Shown piece after piece: positions 59,201 through 64,000 of a DNA stretch of 64,000 bases. Every line of letters starts with the position of its first letter. Position 1 is the first letter of the stretch. The translations under genes and the position numbers were made by a program. The notes beneath the pieces are model-generated. The model was not told the origin of the DNA. It ran no database searches and saw nothing but the letters and a program-made list of their open reading frames with translations. Origin of the DNA: Volvox africanus (taxonomy: Eukaryota; Chlorophyta; Chlorophyceae; Chlamydomonadales; Volvocaceae); assembly GCA_030268105.1 (NCBI GenBank), contig BSDZ01000089.1:744001-808000 (forward strand), given 5' to 3'.

Positions 59201-60417
59201 CGGCGCCCTCCATGACAGTCACGATTGAACAGGCGCAGCTCCAGCGCATTGAGGACACACTCCAGAGCGTCCTCGCCATGCAGCAGCTCCCATCCTCGGC
59301 CGTCTCAGAGGTCGCCGCGCCCGTGCAACCCGCAGCCCTGGCTTGGCGCCCCCCTGCGCCACCTGTCCCTCTGGCCGCCCCCTCCATCGCCCCCTCACAC
59401 GTCACGGCCACCGGGGTCCATGCCGGCCCGCCAGCCGCTGTCTACCGGCCCACACACACACCAGTACAGTCACCACTGATGCCGCCTCCACCTCCACACA
59501 CGCACCCGCCCTGGCAACCGGGCACTTGGCCACTCAATGCCGTCGCCCCTACCGGCTCCTCTGCGCCTGGCGACGCTGCAGTGATGCCCGCCCCGGCCAT
59601 CACAATGCCTTTTGCCGGGTACTCCGTCTTCCCCATCGGCGCCACAGTCGGGGAACGCATGCCCATGGGATTTCCTCAACTCCCCCGGGCTGCCGTGGCG
59701 GGGGCAGCGGAGGTGGCTCATGCTCTTCGCCCGCCCACGCCCCCAGGTGCTGGCGATGCAACGGCCGTGGCGACGATCCCAGACCCCAGGTCCGAGCTAA
59801 GACCCGACAATTCCAGACTGGATGATATTCAAGGCTGGCTGTTGGCGGCCCCTGCTGGCCTGCACTCCTTTCGCCGCAGGGGGCTGCCTTCAGCCGCGCT
59901 GCCGCCGCCGTATGCCTCACCGGTGGCCGCAGCGGTCTCACACTCAAGTGCAGCTGCCCCCCTGTGCGTGGCTGCCCCACTGCCGTACCTTCAGCAGAAC
60001 TCAGCCGCGGAGGGACTGCTGGTGGAAGGGCAGCTACCATCGCAGGTGTTGGTGGACACTGGCAGCGCAGTGGTCCTTGTTGCGCAGCGGCTGGCGGATC
60101 GTCTCGAGCTGCAGCTTGACCCAGGCGGTGAGTTTGTGGTTACCACCGCCGCTGGCCGTTCACACCTGAAGGGCTTGGTCGCTGGGGGGCTCCATGTGGT
60201 GTTTCGCGCTGGCACGCCTGACGCGTTTGCTGCCAACGTCCCAGCACTAGTGGTGGCTGATGCGGGCGCGGAGGCGTTTGAACTGCTGCTGGGTATGCCT
60301 GCGCTGGGCCCACATCAGTGCTACTGGATATGGAGGAAGGACGTGAGCATTTGCGGTTGCGGCCACCGGGCCGCGACCCCATCGACCTCCCGGTCGTCGT
60401 ACGGTGGCCCGCGTTAG
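56293..60417 (+). pseudogene. Ty3-like element 2: gag and protease, one frame with two in-frame stops
   Basis: One frame runs 56293-60417 and is interrupted only by TGA (57514-57516) and TAG (58618-58620). The first ~400 codons are Pro/Ala/Gly/Ser-rich. The middle contains a helical gag-like block (SYAECALYPLTYEKRQGADYSEVL, DFDQWAYPTGVEPNLAVQGFNNKF). A Gly-rich linker and a cysteine/histidine-containing segment follow (VCREGQWQAHQHKTCRLHV). The end is an aspartic protease, VLVDTGSAVVLV (about 60055), with LLLGMPAL. It resembles large algal Ty3 gag-protease polyproteins. Confidence 0.75.
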
Positions 60418-62380
60418 TGGAACCCCCGTCGTCTGCTTATCTACAGCCGCCCCCAACTGGCGAGGGCGGCTGGTCATCATGAGTGCCCCGGCACTTGCGG
60501 CGGGGCGCCACTACCCCGTCGCTGACCCGCTGCCGCCGCTCATCGACGACAGCGACCACGAGGGCAACGACTCTGACAATGACAACGATGGTTTTCTGGA
60601 GCCGGCAGATTTTACACCAGAAGGGCGGCGCACACTCCCGCCCGAGGCCAAGTTCACGGTCACCGCTGGCAGGTGGTTGCTGTGCGACCGCCCGGACATG
60701 CCGCCGGAGCAGGCCGCGCAGTTTAAGGAATTGGTGGATCAGTACAACGGCGTTTTCGCCCGCAGCATGGCGGATCTAGGAGAGTATTGCGGTGACGTGG
60801 GCCCTGCCCACATCGAACTTGCTCATCAGCGCCCCATCTACCAGCGGCCCCGTTCCCACAGTCAGGAGGAGTACGCCGCCATGGACGCGGCCTGCCAGGA
60901 GCTGCTGGATGCCGGGATCATCGAAGAGAGCCGCTCCAGCCAGTACGCCATGAACTCCACCCTGCCGCCCAAGCGGTCGGTGGATGGTACCTGGACGCAG
61001 CGGCGGTTTTGTCAGGACGCACGGGAGCTCAATGCTGCCACTCTGCCCGACCTGTACCTGTCGCCGCTGCCGGAGCAGCTGTTTCAGCAGGTGGGGGACT
61101 CGTGTTGAAGTCAGCAAAGCGCCCGGCCCCTCGTGGGCCATATTACTTGCTCTGACATTCTATCGTATATGAGTGTTACTCACATTCCAACACCCCCCCG
61201 TGAGCGACACTCCGTCGAGCTTCACGGTCTCCCGATAGCTGCCTCGTCCCGGCCTCCCTGCCCTGGTCAACAGCCAGCGGGATTCGATCCGGCGACCTCT
61301 CGGCCAGCCGCGCACGTGCGCTCGGGGCTCATAACCTGTTAAAGTCAGCAAAGCGCCCGGCCCCTGCTTCCTGCAGATTCCGCTGGCATGTGAGCATCGG
61401 GGGCGCACTAGCTTCTGGTGGCGACGGCGGCTGATGCAGTACAGGCGTCTGGTGTACGGCCTGCGGAACGCCACAGCGCACTTCCAGCGTGTCCTGGACC
61501 ACGCCATTCGCCAATACGGTTTGGAGCAATTTGTCGCCTGCTACGTCGACGACCTGCTTGTCTTCAGTAGCACAGCGGAGGAGCACCTGGAGCACCTGGA
61601 GCGTGTGTTTGCCATGCTGCGGGACATCGGCATTAAGTTACACCCGGAGAAAACCCTCATCGCAGGCAGCTCGGTTGAATTCCTGGGTTTCATGGTCTCG
61701 GCGCGTGGCCTGTCCCCTACCCGCGCCAAGGTGGAGACACTGCTGGCGTTGGAGCCGCCCACGTCCTCTGCTGGTGTGCGGCGGCTGCTGGGCATGTTCT
61801 CGTACTACCGGGGGCTTGTCCCGCATTTTGCCCACATCACCGCGCCCCTCAACCCGCTCACCAGTACCAAGTATGTGTGGCACGTGGAATCGTGGGGTCC
61901 GGAACAGCAGGCGGCACTTGACGAGCTTAAGCGCATCTACACACAGATGGACGGTCCTGTGCTGCGGCGGGTTCATCCTGACCGGCCGCTCATACTGCAC
62001 ACGGACTTCTCTGGCGTGGGCATCAGCTGGATCCTGGGGCAGCTCGACGATGCTGGTCGTGAGTACCTCTGCGCGGCCGTCTCTCGTTCCCTCAACGTGC
62101 ACGAGCGGCAGTATGACAGCTACAAGGGGGACCTTTTGGCGGTGGTGTGGGCCAGCAAACTCTTTTATCCGTACCTCGCCACGCGTCACTTCACCGTCGT
62201 CACCGACCATGCGCCGCTGCTGTGGCTCATGTCTCAGCAGGACGGCCTGCCTGCGCAGTACGCACGGTGGGCCCTACAACTGCAGGCATTTGCTTTCGAT
62301 GTGGCGCATCGGCCTGGCAAGCTGCACCAGAACGCCGACGCCCTGAGTCGGCACCCGCGAGACTCAGCGCATGATGGGTC
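60404..62380 (+). pseudogene. Ty3-like element 2: RT and RNase H, split by an insert
   Basis: The frame starting at 60404 overlaps the end of the protease frame in +1. It gives the RT N-terminal part (IIEESRSSQYAMNSTLPPK..., FCQDARELNAATLPD) up to 61108. After the insert at about 61103-61365, RT resumes (QIPLACEHRGRTSFWW, RRLVYGLRNATAHFQRVLD) with YVDD at 61542-61553, then GFMVSARGLSP, and RNase H with ILHTDFSGVGISW, VVTDHAPLLWL and HRPGKLHQNADALSRH. Confidence 0.88.
61103..61365 (-). mobile_element. SINE-like insertion inside RT with 29-bp direct repeats
   Basis: The sequence TGTTRAAGTCAGCAAAGCG... occurs at 61103-61131 and 61337-61365 (29 bp, one mismatch). The ~205 bp between them contain a pol III B-box-like GGATCGAATCCC on the minus strand (rc of about 61273-61285) in a tRNA T-arm-like setting. 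Long target duplications and an internal tRNA-like promoter fit a tRNA-derived SINE. No A-box was confidently placed. Confidence 0.6.
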
Positions 62381-63271
62381 TGGAGCTCGAGTGGACGAAG
62401 ATGGCGACCCTCTGCGTTCGCCGCCTGTGCTGGTGCCGTACCCGGGCGTCCTGTGGCCGCTCTACACCTTCTCTCGTGCGCCTGCGGCTGCTGGAGCCCC
62501 TGCGGCGGTCGCAGCCCACCTCATGGTGGTTGCGGCTTGCTCGGTGGCGCTCGCACAACGGTTTTTGGATGGTCAGGATTTGACGGATCCGGCCTGTGGG
62601 CTGGCCGCCGCCCCAGATGCGGTTGGCCCGCTCGCTGGCCTTGCACACTTCACTGGCCCGGTCCCTCGTGCACGTGCTGCGACCTGGTGCGTGCATGCAG
62701 TGTGTCTCGTGGCCAGCACCGGGCTGCCCGTCACGGCAGCTTCAGAGCTGGACTACGACAGCGAGCTGGAGACCTTGGCGGCGGGGCAACTCGCCGCTGG
62801 GGGGCTGGAGGCCCCGGGGGCGGGGCAACCTGCCCTCGGGGAGCTGGAGACCTCGGTGCGGGGTGTGCTGCCTTCCGCCGAGCCACACGTGCCTTGCAGC
62901 CTTTCTGGGCCGCCGGTCACTGGCGCCGTCACACTACAAACAGCGGCCCTGCTCATCCGCAGGGAGGCCGCCGCCTTGCGTCGGTTGCAGCCTGCCAAGG
63001 CGCTGCCCCTGCGCCTCAGGGTAGGGACAGGGGAAGTTTTAGGAGTGAATACCGCGCTTGTTCAGCATGTCTTCTTTCTGGCAGCAGCAGGGGGTGAGGG
63101 GATATGTGTCTTGACACTCCGTAGTTTGGGCGATAAGAGTCGCCAACTGGTCCGGACGGAAGCCGGTCTCAGTCGTCGCGGCAAGCAATGCCGGAGTGCT
63201 GAGATTACCTGCGACTCAGAGCGTACACTTACACAACAAGTGCGGCAATCTAAACAAAAGCAAATAAACGA
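62381..63271 (+). other. Element 2 3' tail, no integrase visible
   Basis: The RT/RNase H frame stays open beyond the last RNase H motif for several hundred codons of Ala/Leu/Gly-rich sequence, and then runs by chance into LTR A. I see no HHCC finger, DDE triad or chromodomain on either strand. The element is either 3'-truncated or of a type lacking a recognisable integrase. Confidence 0.6.
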
Positions 63272-63367
63272 TTACAAACCAGAAGCAGCGGCGTCCAAAA
63301 CGGTGCGGCCTAGGTCTTTGGCGAAGGTATCTAGCGGTCCTCGTGGTTCATCGCTGGAACTCGCCAT
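63272..63367 (-). pseudogene. Start of gag of a third LTR element (truncated)
   Basis: An ATG at 63367, 50 nt inside the primer-binding site, opens 31 codons (MASSSDEPRG...) and stops at 63272, where the sequence switches to element 2 tail. It is the stub of an element whose body is lost or displaced. Confidence 0.5.
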
Positions 63368-63416
63368 AGAGAGAACCTACTTCCGATTTGACACAAAGAG
63401 ACAGTTAGGCAACGAA

Positions 63417-63431
63417 CCTGTCTCGCTACCA
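63417..63431 (-). promoter_or_regulatory. Primer-binding site next to LTR A
   Basis: In the minus orientation the LTR ends ACAACA, then AAT, then TGGTAGCGAGACAGG. TGG at this point is the complement of a tRNA 3' CCA end, as expected for a retrotransposon primer-binding site. The tRNA species was not identified. Confidence 0.7.
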
Positions 63432-63434
63432 ATT

Positions 63435-64000
63435 TGTTGTACCTCTCCTTCGTGTTTGCTCATAAGTATCTGCGCGTCTGAAGGCTTTCGACACCGATGC
63501 GTGAGCACTTGCAAGTACAGCAAGGCAAGCGAGAGCAAACAGAGACAGCGGAAGACTTCAGGACAGGAAGAGATATAACTTACAATCTTACAGACCGAAG
63601 CGATGCAATGGACGTAGTCGCCGTCAGCGCCGGAAGCAAGCAATCACCACACGGCGGTGATAAGCGAAGTTCAGGCTTAGCTCAGGCTAAGTAGAAGAGC
63701 GTATAGCAATAATAGTGTAGAACACACGAGTGTTCTCTGGTATCGAATGTCTTGTCTTACTTAGCCGTCCTCACATCTGTTATACTCGCAGCATCATGAT
63801 GCCGTACGATTCACACTAGGAGGCCGATCCTAAGTGTGACAACCCTACTGCACATAGGCGATGTTCACGTATAACAACGTATAAGCCTTTCCGGCATTCG
63901 CATGATGCAAGGGTCCGAATAACGATATTCGGTTGCAAGGCATGTATCGTGATGGGTGCGGCGCTCTCAACGTGTGCTGTAATGAAGTAATATTATATCA
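63435..64000 (-). mobile_element. LTR family A, 5' LTR of a minus-strand element, cut by window end
   Basis: It matches 48985 to about 49550 nearly base for base, starting TGTTGTACCTCTCC on the plus strand. The remaining ~270 bp lie beyond the window. With the adjacent primer-binding site this is a 5' LTR facing left. Confidence 0.92.

Noticed and set aside
61434..63578. A single 714-codon functional protein
   Set aside because: The N-terminal part is RT/RNase H of a broken element, and the last ~80 codons read through LTR A by chance.

Overview
This window is nuclear DNA from a eukaryotic green alga, most likely a chlorophyte close to the volvocine/chlamydomonadalean lineage. The evidence is intron-rich genes with GT..AG introns of about 70-700 bp, coding exons more GC-rich than introns, TGTAA poly(A)-like signals shortly after two stop codons, plant-type SnRK2-like kinases, a GBP1-like RRM protein, and Ty3/gypsy chromoviruses. 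The species cannot be named from sequence alone. All gene models were built by hand from reading frame, splice-site phase and recalled family motifs. No alignment or database search was run.

Left part, 1-24 kb: a plus-strand four-CBS (AMPK-gamma/SNF4-like) gene enters from the left edge and ends at 3758. A minus-strand run follows: V-ATPase subunit B (5271-8415, complete, 504 aa), ESCRT-II subunit VPS25 (9069-11621, complete, 176 aa), and two tandem SnRK2-like kinases (12856-16991, 377 aa; about 18989-21776). A short, poorly resolved 3' gene end lies at 23081-23439.

Middle, 24-44 kb: the most interesting gene (minus, about 24.5-32.3 kb) encodes a signal-anchored protein with a repeat-rich, propeller-like region followed by an aspartyl/asparaginyl beta-hydroxylase domain with all expected catalytic residues. 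It diverges from a plus-strand EI24 (autophagy/ER membrane) gene at 33341-37730. A GBP1/GBP2-like two-RRM protein (39107-40799) and a compact NKAP-family protein (41761-44093, minus) follow.

Right part, 44.5-64 kb: a nest of mobile elements. It holds a 924-bp foldback repeat and a LINE endonuclease fragment. It also holds two head-to-head LTRs, one of them split by a solo LTR with a clean 5-bp target duplication. A decayed minus-strand chromovirus (gag, protease, RT, RNase H, integrase, chromodomain) is followed by a decayed plus-strand Ty3-like element with no visible integrase, whose RT is split by a SINE-like insert. At the right edge is the 5' end of another LTR element. Almost all premature stops in these elements can be explained by single C-to-T changes.

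Several host genes here act in energy sensing, vacuole acidification, endosomal sorting and autophagy (CBS/SNF4-like, SnRK2-like x2, V-ATPase B, VPS25, EI24). This may be chance, and it is listed as a low-weight observation.
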